Source: Erwinia sp. JUb26 (GTDB lineage: Bacteria; Pseudomonadota; Gammaproteobacteria; Enterobacterales; Enterobacteriaceae). Taken from it: 64,000 nucleotides of DNA. Positions 34,767 to 44,760 of this stretch are shown here, piece by piece; positions within the stretch are counted from its first letter, which is position 1; every line of letters starts with the position of its first letter. The notes below the pieces were generated by a model. It searched no databases, was not told the origin of the DNA, and worked only from the letters and a program-made list of their open reading frames with translations. The DNA lies in assembly GCF_003751505.1 (NCBI RefSeq), contig NZ_RJVB01000009.1:124001-188000 (forward strand), given 5' to 3'. A program made the translations under genes and the position numbers.

Positions 34767-36272
34767 TTAACGCTTGTTCTTCTTCAAATGGCTGAGCAGG
34801 CGCTTACGCTTGCGCAGCTGATTTGGCGTCAGCAAGTTACGCTTGCCTTCAAACGGGTTCTCACCCTCTTTGAACTGAATACGGATCGGCGTCCCCATCA
34901 CTTCCAGTGAACGACGGAAGTAGTTCATCAGGTAGCGCTTATAGGAGTCCGGCAGGTCTTTGACCTGGTTACCGTGGATGACCACGATCGGCGGGTTATA
35001 GCCACCGGCATGAGCATACTTCAGCTTAACGCGACGGCCGCGCACCATCGGCGGTTGGTGATCGTCAGCGGCCATATTCATAATGCGCGTCAGCATTGAG
35101 GTGTTCACGCGACGAGTCGAGCAGTCATAGGCTTCGGTGACGGATTCAAACAGATTGCCGACGCCGCTGCCATGCAGCGCAGAAATAAAGTGAATGCGCG
35201 CGAAGTCGATAAAGCCCAGACGGAAGTCCAGCGTCTCTTTCACTTCATCACGGACTTCCTGGCTCAGGCCGTCCCACTTGTTCACCACAATCACCAGCGA
35301 ACGACCGCTGTTGAGGATAAAGCCCAGCAGCGACAGATCCTGATCCGAGATCCCCAGATGGGCATCAATCACCAGCATCACGACGTTGGCATCTTCAATG
35401 GCCTGCAGCGTCTTGATTACCGAGAACTTCTCAACCGTATCGGTCACTTTACCGCGCTTGCGCACACCCGCAGTGTCGATCAGGATGTATTCGCGTCCAT
35501 CGCGCTCCATCGGGATATAGATACTGTCGCGGGTGGTACCCGGCATATCGTAAACCACGACGCGATCTTCACCGAGGATGCGGTTAGTCAGCGTTGACTT
35601 ACCGACGTTAGGACGACCCACAATCGCCAGCTTGATCGGCAGATCCAGCGGGTTAAAGTCATCTTCCTCTTCTTTTTCTTCTTCTACCGTTTCGCCGCGC
35701 GCTTTGGCTTCTTTGCGCTCCAGCTCGGCCCAGTAGGCGGCGTTTTCTTCTTCTTCGGTCACTTCGCGGGGATCGACTTTATCCATCCACGGCAGTAGAA
35801 CCATTTCCAGCAGGCTGGTCACACCGCGACCGTGCGAGGCGGCGATCGGATGAATTTCACCCAGACCCAGCGACCAGAAGTCCAGCACCGCCGCATCCGC
35901 ATCCAGACCATCGGTTTTGTTAGCGACGAGGAACGTCGGCTTTTCACGCGAACGCAGGTGGTTAGCGATAGCCGTGTCAGCAGGCATTAACCCGGCACGG
36001 GCATCAACCATAAACAGGACAACGTCAGCTTCTTCAATCGCCAGAAGCGACTGCTCCGCCATACGCGTTTCCACGCCCTCTTCGGTACCATCAATACCAC
36101 CGGTATCGATGCAAATATATTCGCGACCTTCGATTTCGGCACGACCATATTTGCGATCCCGGGTAAGTCCGGGGAAATCCGCCACCAGCGCATCTCGCGT
36201 GCGCGTTAAACGGTTAAAAAGGGTGGATTTTCCCACATTGGGACGCCCGACCAGCGCGACCACAGGTACCAT
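34767..36272 (-). CDS. der: Ribosome-assembly GTPase Der (EngA)
   Basis: The protein has 501 residues with two GTPase domains in tandem, each with GRPNVGKS (residues 9-16 and near 217), DFPGLT/DMPGTT switch motifs and NKTDG/NKWDG. An acidic linker rich in Glu and Lys joins them. The C-terminal KH-like domain ends in basic [14 protein letters not shown]. It is required for 50S ribosomal subunit maturation. It is the downstream neighbour of bamB, as in E. coli, and marks the start of the conserved backbone. Confidence 0.97.
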   Translation of the reverse strand: MVPVVALVGRPNVGKSTLFNRLTRTRDALVADFPGLTRDRKYGRAEIEGREYICIDTGGIDGTEEGVETRMAEQSLLAIEEADVVLFMVDARAGLMPADTAIANHLRSREKPTFLVANKTDGLDADAAVLDFWSLGLGEIHPIAASHGRGVTSLLEMVLLPWMDKVDPREVTEEEENAAYWAELERKEAKARGETVEEEKEEEDDFNPLDLPIKLAIVGRPNVGKSTLTNRILGEDRVVVYDMPGTTRDSIYIPMERDGREYILIDTAGVRKRGKVTDTVEKFSVIKTLQAIEDANVVMLVIDAHLGISDQDLSLLGFILNSGRSLVIVVNKWDGLSQEVRDEVKETLDFRLGFIDFARIHFISALHGSGVGNLFESVTEAYDCSTRRVNTSMLTRIMNMAADDHQPPMVRGRRVKLKYAHAGGYNPPIVVIHGNQVKDLPDSYKRYLMNYFRRSLEVMGTPIRIQFKEGENPFEGKRNLLTPNQLRKRKRLLSHLKKNKR

Positions 36273-36390
36273 ATTGAAGCCTCATAACTGAAAATTACGC
36301 CTGGCTGCGAATACTATTCTCTGCGTCAGACAGATTTTTCCGCCGCAGGGCTCAGGACAATGGCGTAAGGATAACACGCCAGGAGAAAAA

Positions 36391-36419
36391 CGAAACGGCC
36401 CCTGAATCATCAGGAGCCG
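36391..36419 (-). terminator. Hairpin after bamB
   Basis: CGGCCCCTGA and TCAGGAGCCG pair around ATCA. On the minus strand GTTTCGTTTTT follows, a broken T-run. It lies between bamB and der. Confidence 0.6.
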
Positions 36420-36444
36420 CTATATAACGTAAACCGGGGAGATA

Positions 36445-37626
36445 TTAGCGCGTAAACGCGTAAACCTCACCGTCTTTGGTCTGAATCAGCAGTTTATCGC
36501 TGGCCACCACCGGTTCGGTCTGGAAGCCTGAGCTGTCAACTTTCTGCTGAGCAACAAAGCGACCGTCGTCGGTATTGAGCCAGTGCAGGTAGCCTTCGCT
36601 GTCGCCCACAACCAGATAGCCGTTGTACAGAACCGGCGCGGTCAGGTTACGGTGCAGCAGATCGCTCTGACGCCAGATAGACACGCCGCCGTCGGTGCTC
36701 AGGGCGATAACGCGATCGTCCTGATCGACCAGGTAAATACGACCACCGTCAACGATCATATCGTGAACGGAGCCGATTTCGCGTTTCCACAGGATCTGGC
36801 CGGAACGCAGATCCAGCGCGGTCAGGTTACCGTTGTAGGCCAGTGCGTAAACAACGCCGTTCACGATGACCGGCGTGGTATCCACATCGGACAGGCGGTC
36901 GATTTCAGTCGCGCCGCTCGGCTGGGAAATACGCTGCTGCCAGATAATCTGGCCCTGGTTCATGATAACCGCGCTGACGCGACCGTTATCACCCCCCACA
37001 ATCGCGGCACCAAAAGCGGTAGCCGGAGCAGATTCTCCGCGCAGGCTCAGGGCCGGCACGTCGAGGTTGACTGACCACTTCACGACACCGCTGGACTGAT
37101 CCAGACCCTGCAGCATGCCGTTGCTGGTATGCACCAGAACCAGACCGTCGCTGATCACCGGACGGGACAGCACTTCACCGGCGGCTTTCGTCTGCCAGGC
37201 AACGCTGCCATCGTTGGTGTTTAATGCGTAAACCTGTCCGCGCTCGCTACCGACATAAACGTGGGCGCCATCAACGGTCAGACCACCGGAGAGCAGTGCA
37301 GGCAGGTTGCTGGAGAAGAAACCGGTCTTTTCTGACAGGTCAACTTTCCACTGCTCTTTGCCATCGCCCGAATTCAGTGCTTTAACAATACCGTGGCGAT
37401 CGGCCGCATAAACGGTGCTGTCAGCCCAGGCCGGGTGCAGGTTAGAGTAAAAATCACCAACGCCATCACCGACCGAAGTGCTCCAGACTTTTTCCGGAGT
37501 GAACTGGTTTTGAACGGTCGGCAGTGGTGACATTTTAACCACGTCTTCTTCGCCGCTAAACCATGAACATCCGCTGAGTAAAGTGACTGAAATCAGTCCC
37601 GGCAGAAGTATCTTACGCAATTCCAT
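36445..37626 (-). CDS. bamB: Outer-membrane assembly lipoprotein BamB
   Basis: The protein has 393 residues. A lipoprotein signal ends in the lipobox LLSGC (Cys20). The rest is an eight-bladed beta-propeller of PQQ-like repeats, such as VYALNTNDGSVAWQT, LTALDLRSGQILWKR and RVIALSTDGGVSIWRQ. It is the BamA-binding lipoprotein that helps insert beta-barrel proteins. The ATG follows AGAGGGA. Gene order yfgM-bamB-der is as in E. coli. Confidence 0.97.
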   Translation of the reverse strand: MELRKILLPGLISVTLLSGCSWFSGEEDVVKMSPLPTVQNQFTPEKVWSTSVGDGVGDFYSNLHPAWADSTVYAADRHGIVKALNSGDGKEQWKVDLSEKTGFFSSNLPALLSGGLTVDGAHVYVGSERGQVYALNTNDGSVAWQTKAAGEVLSRPVISDGLVLVHTSNGMLQGLDQSSGVVKWSVNLDVPALSLRGESAPATAFGAAIVGGDNGRVSAVIMNQGQIIWQQRISQPSGATEIDRLSDVDTTPVIVNGVVYALAYNGNLTALDLRSGQILWKREIGSVHDMIVDGGRIYLVDQDDRVIALSTDGGVSIWRQSDLLHRNLTAPVLYNGYLVVGDSEGYLHWLNTDDGRFVAQQKVDSSGFQTEPVVASDKLLIQTKDGEVYAFTR

Positions 37627-37730
37627 GAAGTCCCTCTTGTGCCCTGTTCAGGCCAAATATTGGAGCCTTATACACGTATAACCAGAGCCGCGGCCGCGCA
37701 AAACGCCGCCAGCGGTGGGCCAAAACGTGA

Positions 37731-38351
37731 TTAACCCGGCAGATTATTCATTTTCATTTGCAGCATTTCTTTCAGCGTCGAAGACGCATCAGAAGCCACA
37801 CCCTTGCTCCACGCTTCGCGTGCGCCCTGGGTATCGCCTTTGCTTAACAGCGCTTCGCCGCGGATATCCGCCACGATGGCCGTCCAGCCGTCACCTTTGA
37901 TGCTTTCCAGCGTTTTCAGCGCCACATCAGGCTGCTTCTGCTGCAGCTGAATGCGTGCCAGACGCAGATTCAGCACAGCCTGAAGGTTGGCGTCTTTTGC
38001 ATCCTGCAGGCCGCTCTGCAGCTGTGTGGCTGCTTTATCCAGCTGGTTGTTATCAATGTAACGCTTCGCCAGATCGAGAGAGGCCAGAGCACCGTAGGTA
38101 TTGTTGTTGTCGCTGGCAAACTTTGCCGCCGCTTCAAGCGTTGCGGGTTTGCTGGCATCCAGCGCAGAAGATACCTGCTGATAGACGGCAGATACTTCAC
38201 GCGATGCGCCATCCTGGTGATTGCTCCAGTAACGCCAGCCGACCAGCGCGCCGGCGCCCAGTACCACGCCAACCACCAGAGCTTTACCATTCTGGGCAAA
38301 GAAATTCTTCAGCGCGTCTACCTGCTCGTTTTCGTTGCTATACACTTCCAC
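37731..38351 (-). CDS. yfgM: YfgM, inner-membrane ancillary SecYEG-associated TPR protein
   Basis: The protein has 206 residues. A short cytoplasmic N-terminus is followed by one membrane segment (about residues 23-42) and a periplasmic tetratricopeptide region to the end. In E. coli YfgM binds PpiD at the Sec translocon and also affects the RcsB stress response. It lies between hisS (37-base gap) and bamB, the usual order. Confidence 0.94.
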   Translation of the reverse strand: MEVYSNENEQVDALKNFFAQNGKALVVGVVLGAGALVGWRYWSNHQDGASREVSAVYQQVSSALDASKPATLEAAAKFASDNNNTYGALASLDLAKRYIDNNQLDKAATQLQSGLQDAKDANLQAVLNLRLARIQLQQKQPDVALKTLESIKGDGWTAIVADIRGEALLSKGDTQGAREAWSKGVASDASSTLKEMLQMKMNNLPG

Positions 38352-38388
38352 GCAGTCCTACTCCTTTAAATCGTGCTTTTGCTCAGGC

Positions 38389-39666
38389 TCAGCGCTCCAG
38401 CATTGAAGCCAGCAGAGTTGCAGCATCACGCTGCGCCAGAGTTTGTTGTTCGCCGTTACGTAAATCTTTCACCACGACCTGGCCATTGGCAACTTCATCT
38501 TCACCAAGAACCAGAGCAACGCGTGCGCCCCACTTGTCAGCGCGGGCAAACTGCTTCTTAAAGTTGCCGCCGCCAAAGTTGGTCATGAGCTTCAGCTCGG
38601 GCAGCTCATCTCGCAGCTGCTCGGCCAGCAGCATCGCGGCTGACTGCACGCCCTGACCCGAAGCGATAACATAGACATCAACAATTCGCGTCGGTTCAAA
38701 TTCTGGATTAACTGCCTGTACCAGCAGGACAAGACGCTCCAGGCCCATGGCAAATCCAACCGCTGGCGTGGCACGCCCGCCCAGTTGCTCAACCAGGCCG
38801 TCATAGCGCCCACCGGCACAGACCGTACCCTGTGAACCCAGGCTGGTCGTCACCCACTCGAACACGGTACGGTTATAGTAGTCCAGACCGCGCACCAGAC
38901 GCTGGTTGACCGTATAAGCGATGCCGGCCGCATCCAGCAGCGCGCACAGGCCGCTGAAGTGCTCACGAGAATCATTGTCCAGATAGTCGCCCAGCGTTGG
39001 CGCATCGTTCAGCAGCGCCTGCACGTCCGGGTTTTTACTGTCCAGCACGCGCAGCGGGTTAGTATACATACGGCGCTTGCAGTCTTCATCGAGCACATCG
39101 ATATGCTGCTCAAGGAACGCGACCAGGGCATCACGGTAGTTTGCACGCGCTTCCAGCGAACCGATCGAGTTCAGCTCCAGCTTAACGTGCTCGGCAATAC
39201 CCAGCGCTTTCCACCAGCGCGCGGTCATCATGATCAGCTCGGCATCAATATCCGGGCCCTGCAGGCCAAAGACTTCTGCGCCAATCTGATGGAACTGGCG
39301 ATAGCGGCCCTTTTGTGGGCGCTCATAGCGGAACATCGGTCCGATGTACCACAGACGCTGTTCCTGGTTGTACAGCAAACCGTGTTCGATACCGGCACGC
39401 ACGCAGCCTGCGGTCCCTTCCGGACGCAGGGTCAGGCTTTCGCCGTTACGATCGTCGAAGGTATACATCTCTTTTTCAACCACGTCGGTCACTTCACCGA
39501 TGGCGCGTTTGAATAACGGGGTTTGCTCTACAATCGGCAGACGTATTTCACTGAAGCCATAGCTGCCCAGCACCTGCTTCAGGATCTGCTCAATGCGCTG
39601 CCACACTACGGTGTCAGCCGGCAGGTAATCGTTCATGCCACGGATGGCCTGGATATTCTTCGCCAC
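38389..39666 (-). CDS. hisS: Histidyl-tRNA synthetase (housekeeping)
   Basis: The protein has 425 residues from a GTG start at 39666 ([16 protein letters not shown]), aligning with the E. coli start [13 protein letters not shown] 39678 four codons earlier is possible. Motif 2 ([25 protein letters not shown]), [15 protein letters not shown] and CAGGRYDGL are intact. It is very close to E. coli HisS along its length. Together with the gene at 33456-34730 and the degenerate domain at 28602-30524, it makes three HisRS-related coding regions within 11 kb. Confidence 0.97.
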   Translation of the reverse strand: MAKNIQAIRGMNDYLPADTVVWQRIEQILKQVLGSYGFSEIRLPIVEQTPLFKRAIGEVTDVVEKEMYTFDDRNGESLTLRPEGTAGCVRAGIEHGLLYNQEQRLWYIGPMFRYERPQKGRYRQFHQIGAEVFGLQGPDIDAELIMMTARWWKALGIAEHVKLELNSIGSLEARANYRDALVAFLEQHIDVLDEDCKRRMYTNPLRVLDSKNPDVQALLNDAPTLGDYLDNDSREHFSGLCALLDAAGIAYTVNQRLVRGLDYYNRTVFEWVTTSLGSQGTVCAGGRYDGLVEQLGGRATPAVGFAMGLERLVLLVQAVNPEFEPTRIVDVYVIASGQGVQSAAMLLAEQLRDELPELKLMTNFGGGNFKKQFARADKWGARVALVLGEDEVANGQVVVKDLRNGEQQTLAQRDAATLLASMLER

Positions 39667-39748
39667 TGTTTTTTCCATTTTTTGTGTCTGGCAGCATGCT
39701 GATAAGCTTATCAACTCGCTATATTAGCCTCGGCCAGACGCGATAAAT

Positions 39749-40870
39749 TTATTTCTCGACCTGATGAACATCGATACGGCGCGATTCATCCAGGATTGTC
39801 GCCTTGGCACGGATACGCGCTTCCAGCTGGTCGATCATATTATTGTTATCCAAGCGGTCGCGCTGGCGAACGCCGTCTTCATAAAAGCCGCTTTTCTTGT
39901 TGCCGCCGGTGACGCCCATGGTGGAGACCGTTGCCTCACCGGGGCCGTTCACCACACAGCCGATAATGGAGATATCCATCGGCGTGATGATATCTTCCAG
40001 CCGCTCTTCCAGCGCATTCACCGTACCGATCACGTCAAACTCCTGACGGGAACAGGTCGGGCAGGCGATAAAGTTGATACCGCGAGCGCGAATACGCAGG
40101 GATTTCAGAATATCGAAACCGACTTTCACTTCCTCAATCGGATCGGCCGCCAGCGAAATACGCAGCGTATCGCCAATCCCTTCGGACAGCAGTAAGCCGA
40201 GGCCGATAGCAGATTTAACCGCACCGGCACGCGCACCGCCCGCCTCGGTAATCCCGAGGTGCAGTGGCTGATCGATCTGCTTTGCCAGCAGGCGATAGGA
40301 TTCAACGGCAAGGAAAACGTCAGAGGCTTTTACGCTGACTTTAAACTGATCGAAATTGAGACGATCGAGGTGATCCACATGGCGCATGGCCGATTCCAGC
40401 AGCGCCTGCGGCGTTGGCTCGCCGTATTTTTCCTGCAGATCCTTTTCCAGCGATCCGCCGTTTACGCCGATACGGATCGGAATATTGTAGTGCCGCGCGC
40501 AGTCAACGACCTGGCGGATACGCTCTTCGTTACCGATGTTACCGGGGTTGATACGCAGGCAGTCCACGCCATATTCAGCGACCTTTAAAGCAATGCGGTA
40601 GTCAAAATGAATATCGGCAACCAGAGGAACGTTAACCTGCTGTTTGATCAGGCGGAACGCTTCCGCCGCATCCATGGTCGGCACGGACACGCGAACGATA
40701 TCAACACCGACGCGCTCCAGTGCTCTGATCTGAGCAACGGTGGCAGCAACGTCGGTGGTCTTGGTATTGGTCATAGACTGGACGGCGATAGGTGCTCCGT
40801 CGCCCACGGGCACCTTGCCGACGTAAATGCGCTTCGATTTGCGACGGGTAATGGGTGCTTCATTATGCAT
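39749..40870 (-). CDS. ispG: 4-hydroxy-3-methylbut-2-en-1-yl diphosphate synthase IspG (GcpE)
   Basis: The protein has 373 residues (E. coli 372), started at ATG 40870 (MHNEAPI) by alignment. It is the [4Fe-4S] enzyme of the methylerythritol phosphate pathway. The TIM-barrel domain is followed by the cluster domain with [10 protein letters not shown] and [10 protein letters not shown], which supply the three cysteines and the Glu ligand. It depends on iron-sulfur assembly, so the reduced isc locus in this window matters for its maturation. Located between rodZ and hisS. Confidence 0.97.
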   Translation of the reverse strand: MHNEAPITRRKSKRIYVGKVPVGDGAPIAVQSMTNTKTTDVAATVAQIRALERVGVDIVRVSVPTMDAAEAFRLIKQQVNVPLVADIHFDYRIALKVAEYGVDCLRINPGNIGNEERIRQVVDCARHYNIPIRIGVNGGSLEKDLQEKYGEPTPQALLESAMRHVDHLDRLNFDQFKVSVKASDVFLAVESYRLLAKQIDQPLHLGITEAGGARAGAVKSAIGLGLLLSEGIGDTLRISLAADPIEEVKVGFDILKSLRIRARGINFIACPTCSRQEFDVIGTVNALEERLEDIITPMDISIIGCVVNGPGEATVSTMGVTGGNKKSGFYEDGVRQRDRLDNNNMIDQLEARIRAKATILDESRRIDVHQVEK

Positions 40871-40909
40871 ATTCTTTCTCCACAATTGCTCGCGCCCAGA
40901 GAAGATGCG

Positions 40910-41923
40910 TTATGGCGCACCAACTGTCAGACGAGCAACCTGGTTAGTACGGATAAAACGACTCAGATCGACAGGATTGCCCTGATACTGGATCTGTACT
41001 GCGGCTGGCGCACCAATTTTCAAACGATAAGGCGCGGTGCCAGCAAGGCTAAGTTTACCACCGCTGCGCTGGATCCCGCTGAACAGTTTTTTCCCTGCGG
41101 AATCGGTGACTTCCAGCCAGCAGTCTTTCGTGAAGCTCATCACCAGCGCATTTGGATCGGCGGCAGGCTGGCTGACGCCAGCGCTGGCGGTTGGCAGCGG
41201 GCTGCCGGTGGTGCTATCAACCGGAGCCTGGCTTGGCGAAACCACGGCAGGCTGATTCTGGCTGGTTTGAGCCGAAGCGGCGGGCGCAGAAGCAACGGGA
41301 GCGGTAGCCGCTGGAGCCGCCGCATTTCCGCTATTTTCTACCGGTTCGACGGGTGTAGTCTGAGCCGAAGCCCCCTCTTCAGGGGACTGTGGCTGAGCGG
41401 AGGCGTCCGGGGAACTGCCTTCGCTACTACCTTCCAACTGGATAGACTGGCTGTTGTCATCGCTAACGGAGCTGTTCTGATCGGACAATGAGACCAGATC
41501 GTCCTGTGCGGCTTTATGATTCTGCCACCACCAGGCACCGGTCAGGCCGACCACCACGAACACCACCAGCCAGGTGAAGATCATTAACCAGCCGTCCCGC
41601 TTTTTGCGACGTTTACCCAGAGCAAAACTCTGCATGGGCTCAACTTTCGCCGCCCTGATCGGAGCCTGTTTTGCCATCATCGGCAGCAGGTCCTCTTCTG
41701 GTATACGAACCAGACGGGCATACGAACGGATATAGCCGCGTAAGAAGGTCGATGCCAGATCGGCCGGGGTCTTATCTTCTTCAAGGTCGCGAACGGTGGA
41801 AAGTTTCAGGCAGAGGCGCTCAGCAATGTTCTGCTGAGTCAGGCCCATTTGTTCACGGGCGCTACGCAGGCGCTCGCCTGTTGAATTTACGTTAGATTTT
41901 TCTTGAGTGGCTTCAGTATTCAT
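40910..41923 (-). CDS. rodZ: Cell-shape protein RodZ
   Basis: The protein has 337 residues. An N-terminal Cro/C1-type helix-turn-helix domain (about 15-85) binds MreB. A basic stretch KRRKKR is followed by one membrane segment (about 111-132), a Ser/Pro/Ala/Gln-rich periplasmic linker (about 150-250) and a C-terminal beta domain. It links the MreB cytoskeleton to the elongation machinery. The start overlaps the end of pilW by 11 bases. Confidence 0.96.
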   Translation of the reverse strand: MNTEATQEKSNVNSTGERLRSAREQMGLTQQNIAERLCLKLSTVRDLEEDKTPADLASTFLRGYIRSYARLVRIPEEDLLPMMAKQAPIRAAKVEPMQSFALGKRRKKRDGWLMIFTWLVVFVVVGLTGAWWWQNHKAAQDDLVSLSDQNSSVSDDNSQSIQLEGSSEGSSPDASAQPQSPEEGASAQTTPVEPVENSGNAAAPAATAPVASAPAASAQTSQNQPAVVSPSQAPVDSTTGSPLPTASAGVSQPAADPNALVMSFTKDCWLEVTDSAGKKLFSGIQRSGGKLSLAGTAPYRLKIGAPAAVQIQYQGNPVDLSRFIRTNQVARLTVGAP

Positions 41924-42641
41924 TAGCTAGAAAGTGCTGGTACTGTATCGATTGTGGAAAAATTCGCGCAAGTTGGCCCCCAAAATGTTTAACGTCAGCA
42001 GTGCGGCCTTCCTGCACGGCGAAGCGAATCTCTAGCCACAAACTTTCCGCTGAAACAGGAAAGCTGTGTTGATAAATGTCTAACAGGATCCGCGAATCCT
42101 CACGTCTCCCCTTTCCAAATCGCCTTTCGGCTTCTGCCAGCATGGGCATTCCCTTAGCAGGATCGGCTGTCACCGCTTCTGCCAGCGCATCACGCGCTTT
42201 GTCTTGCTGCCCGGCATTCAGATAACAGTAGCCTGAATTTTCAACGCTGTCGGCACGAGTCCCATTTGCTGAATCTTCAGCAGCCTGAATGAAATGCCGT
42301 TGTGCCGCATCATACTGCCCTAATCTGCAAAGAAACGCACCGTAATTATTAAGCACATACCCGTTTTGCGGTGCCAGCGTCAGCGCACGATGATAGTGCT
42401 TTGCAGCCAGCCTATCGTCGCCCGCCCGATGCTGATAGCGGGCTTCCGCCAGCTGTGTACGATAATCATTCGGTGCCAGCATCAACGCCCGCTGCAGATT
42501 TCTCTGCGCGGCATCTAATTCGCCGCGCGCCAGATACGCCAGACCCAGCTGCAGCCGGGTTTCAACCAGTGCCCTGTTCTGCTGTGACGTCTGGCATCCC
42601 ACCAGCAGCAACGCTGCCGCGGCCATCATCCTGATGCGCAT
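41913..42641 (-). CDS. pilW: PilW/PilF-like TPR lipoprotein
   Basis: The protein has 242 residues. A lipoprotein signal ends in LLVGC (Cys16). The rest consists of tetratricopeptide repeats, with [21 protein letters not shown] and [20 protein letters not shown] typical. In type IV pilus systems PilW/PilF is an outer-membrane pilotin; in enterobacteria it is kept next to rodZ and rlmN, and its role is less clear. No other pilus gene is in the window. Overlaps rodZ. Confidence 0.9.
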   Translation of the reverse strand: MRIRMMAAAALLLVGCQTSQQNRALVETRLQLGLAYLARGELDAAQRNLQRALMLAPNDYRTQLAEARYQHRAGDDRLAAKHYHRALTLAPQNGYVLNNYGAFLCRLGQYDAAQRHFIQAAEDSANGTRADSVENSGYCYLNAGQQDKARDALAEAVTADPAKGMPMLAEAERRFGKGRREDSRILLDIYQHSFPVSAESLWLEIRFAVQEGRTADVKHFGGQLARIFPQSIQYQHFLANEY

Positions 42642-42740
42642 TCTGCCTCTCCCTGGACTGTGACATAACCGTCAGGGTACGCCAATCAGCCCGGGGCCAA
42701 CAGCCCGCGGCGGCAGATGATTACCGGAAAAAACCGGCTT

Positions 42741-43910
42741 TCAGAGCGCCTTCACAGATATGGCCTCTCCGGCCATTTTCTTTCTCAGAGTACGCTTGGT
42801 TCTGTCGATCACATCACCAGCCAGCTGACCGCAGGCGGCATCGATGTCGTCGCCGCGCGTCTTACGGACAATAGTCGTAAAGCCGTATTCCATCAACACC
42901 TTAGAGAAGCGGTCAATGCGGCTGTTAGAGCTACGGCCGTACGGTGCACCCGGGAACGGGTTCCATGGGATCAGGTTAATCTTACACGGCGTATCTTTCA
43001 GCAACGCGGCCAACTCATGGGCGTTGTCGGTGCTGTCATTGATGTGATCGAGCATCACGTACTCAATGGTCACCCGCCCCTGGTTGGCGTTAGATTTACC
43101 GATATAGCGGCTGACGGCGGCCAAAAACGTTTCAATATTGTACTTTTTATTGATCGGAACAATTTCGTCACGAATTGTGTCATTCGGGGCGTGAAGCGAA
43201 ATAGCCAGCGCCACGTCGATCATATCGCCCAGCTTATCCAGCGCGGGAACCACACCCGACGTCGACAGCGTTACGCGGCGCTTGGACAGACCAAAGCCGA
43301 AGTCGTCCAGCATGATTTCCATCGCCGGAACCACGTTAGTCAGGTTCAGCAGCGGTTCACCCATTCCCATCATCACCACGTTGGTGATTGGACGCGAGCC
43401 GGTGACTTTCGTTGCGCCGATGATTTTAGCGGCACGCCAGACCTGACCAATAATTTCCGAAACGCGCAGGTTGCGGTTGAAGCCCTGCTGCGCGGTAGAG
43501 CAGAATTTACATTCCAGCGCACAGCCAACCTGGGAGGAAACACACAGCGTGGCGCGATCTTTTTCTGGAATATAAACGGTTTCGACCTGCTGGCCGCCTA
43601 CCTGAATAGCCCACTTGATGGTGCCATCCGCAGAGCGCTGTTCTTCAGCCACTTCCGGCGCGCGAATTTCCGCCAGCTCTTTCAGCTTGTTGCGAAAGAC
43701 CTTGTTGATATCGGTCATTTCATCGAAATCATCGCAGCAGTAGTGGTAAATCCACTTCATGACCTGATCGGCACGAAACGGCTTTTCACCCAGGCTGGCG
43801 AAAAACTCGCGCATTTGCTGGCGATTCAGGTCGAGCAGGTTGATTTTGTCTTTTTTTGGCAGGACGGTTACAGGCGATGCGGACGACGGCGTCACAATAG
43901 TATCTGACAT
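42741..43910 (-). CDS. rlmN: Dual-specificity 23S rRNA/tRNA adenine-C2 methyltransferase RlmN
   Basis: The protein has 389 residues. The radical SAM motif CxxxCxxC is at Cys130, Cys134 and Cys137 (CALECKFC), and a late catalytic Cys sits in [12 protein letters not shown]. It methylates A2503 of 23S rRNA and A37 of some tRNAs, using a [4Fe-4S] cluster. Located between ndk and pilW as in E. coli. Confidence 0.97.
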   Translation of the reverse strand: MSDTIVTPSSASPVTVLPKKDKINLLDLNRQQMREFFASLGEKPFRADQVMKWIYHYCCDDFDEMTDINKVFRNKLKELAEIRAPEVAEEQRSADGTIKWAIQVGGQQVETVYIPEKDRATLCVSSQVGCALECKFCSTAQQGFNRNLRVSEIIGQVWRAAKIIGATKVTGSRPITNVVMMGMGEPLLNLTNVVPAMEIMLDDFGFGLSKRRVTLSTSGVVPALDKLGDMIDVALAISLHAPNDTIRDEIVPINKKYNIETFLAAVSRYIGKSNANQGRVTIEYVMLDHINDSTDNAHELAALLKDTPCKINLIPWNPFPGAPYGRSSNSRIDRFSKVLMEYGFTTIVRKTRGDDIDAACGQLAGDVIDRTKRTLRKKMAGEAISVKAL

Positions 43911-43980
43911 AATGTTCTCTGGCCTCGTTATTACACGTTATGGCGCTGTTTCGGTGAATTCAGGTGAATAGAATAAGAAG

Positions 43981-44011
43981 CGCCCCGGAGAGCAAGCTCT
44001 ACCGGGGCGCA
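43981..44011 (-). terminator. Strong hairpin between ndk and rlmN
   Basis: GCGCCCCGG pairs with CCGGGGCGC, and the inner AGAGC pairs with GCTCT, giving a long stem. A pyrimidine-rich but not pure T stretch follows on the minus strand. It probably ends ndk transcription. Confidence 0.7.
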
Positions 44012-44113
44012 TAATTGTACTCGCGACTAACGTAAGGTTAAAGCGGCAGACAAAAATAAATTGTAAACCGCAGGGTTATTCACCGTACCTGACGCCAGTC
44101 TGGCAGCCGCTAG

Positions 44114-44545
44114 TTAGCGAGTGCGTGGGCAGATTTCGCCTTCGCCGAAGAAGTAGGCGATTTCACGTGCAGCAGATTCAGCAGAGTCAGAACCGTGGGT
44201 GGCATTCTCGGTGAAGCTGTCAGCGTAGTCAGCACGCAGAGTACCCGCCAGAGCGTTAGCTGGGTTAGTTGCGCCCATCAGATCGCGGTGACGCTGAACG
44301 GCGTTTTCGCCTTCCAGTACGGAAACAACTACCGGACCAGAAGTCATGAACTCTACCAGACCATCAAAGAACGGCTTACCCTGGTGCTCAGCATAGAAAC
44401 CTTCGGCCTGTTCTTTGCTCAGGTGCAGCATTTTGCTACCAACGATTTTGAAGCCAGCGCTTTCAAAACGGTTGAAGATGGCACCGATCACGTTTTTTGC
44501 AACAGCGTTAGGTTTTACGATGGAAAAGGTACGCTCAATAGTCAT
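44114..44545 (-). CDS. ndk: Nucleoside diphosphate kinase
   Basis: The protein has 143 residues, the E. coli length, with the start at ATG 44545 ([12 protein letters not shown]). The active-site His117 sits in NATHGSDS. It transfers the gamma phosphate between nucleoside tri- and diphosphates. A longer frame upstream has no conserved sequence. Own terminator downstream. Confidence 0.97.
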   Translation of the reverse strand: MTIERTFSIVKPNAVAKNVIGAIFNRFESAGFKIVGSKMLHLSKEQAEGFYAEHQGKPFFDGLVEFMTSGPVVVSVLEGENAVQRHRDLMGATNPANALAGTLRADYADSFTENATHGSDSAESAAREIAYFFGEGEICPRTR

Positions 44546-44760
44546 GTTGACCCCTGTTTTATACGTCGAGTTTAGCCGTGAAAAGTGTCCCGGCCGGGAA
44601 AATGGCCGCAGATTATAAGGGTGCATAAGCGGAAATGCCTATCGGAGTTTCAAGAAAATGTTGAAAAACACGATCGGCGTCGCGGCTTTTTTCGCCACCT
44701 GCCGCCATTTTACCCAGCCGTTGGCTGATTAACCACCCAACGGCGGTAAAACCGCATAAA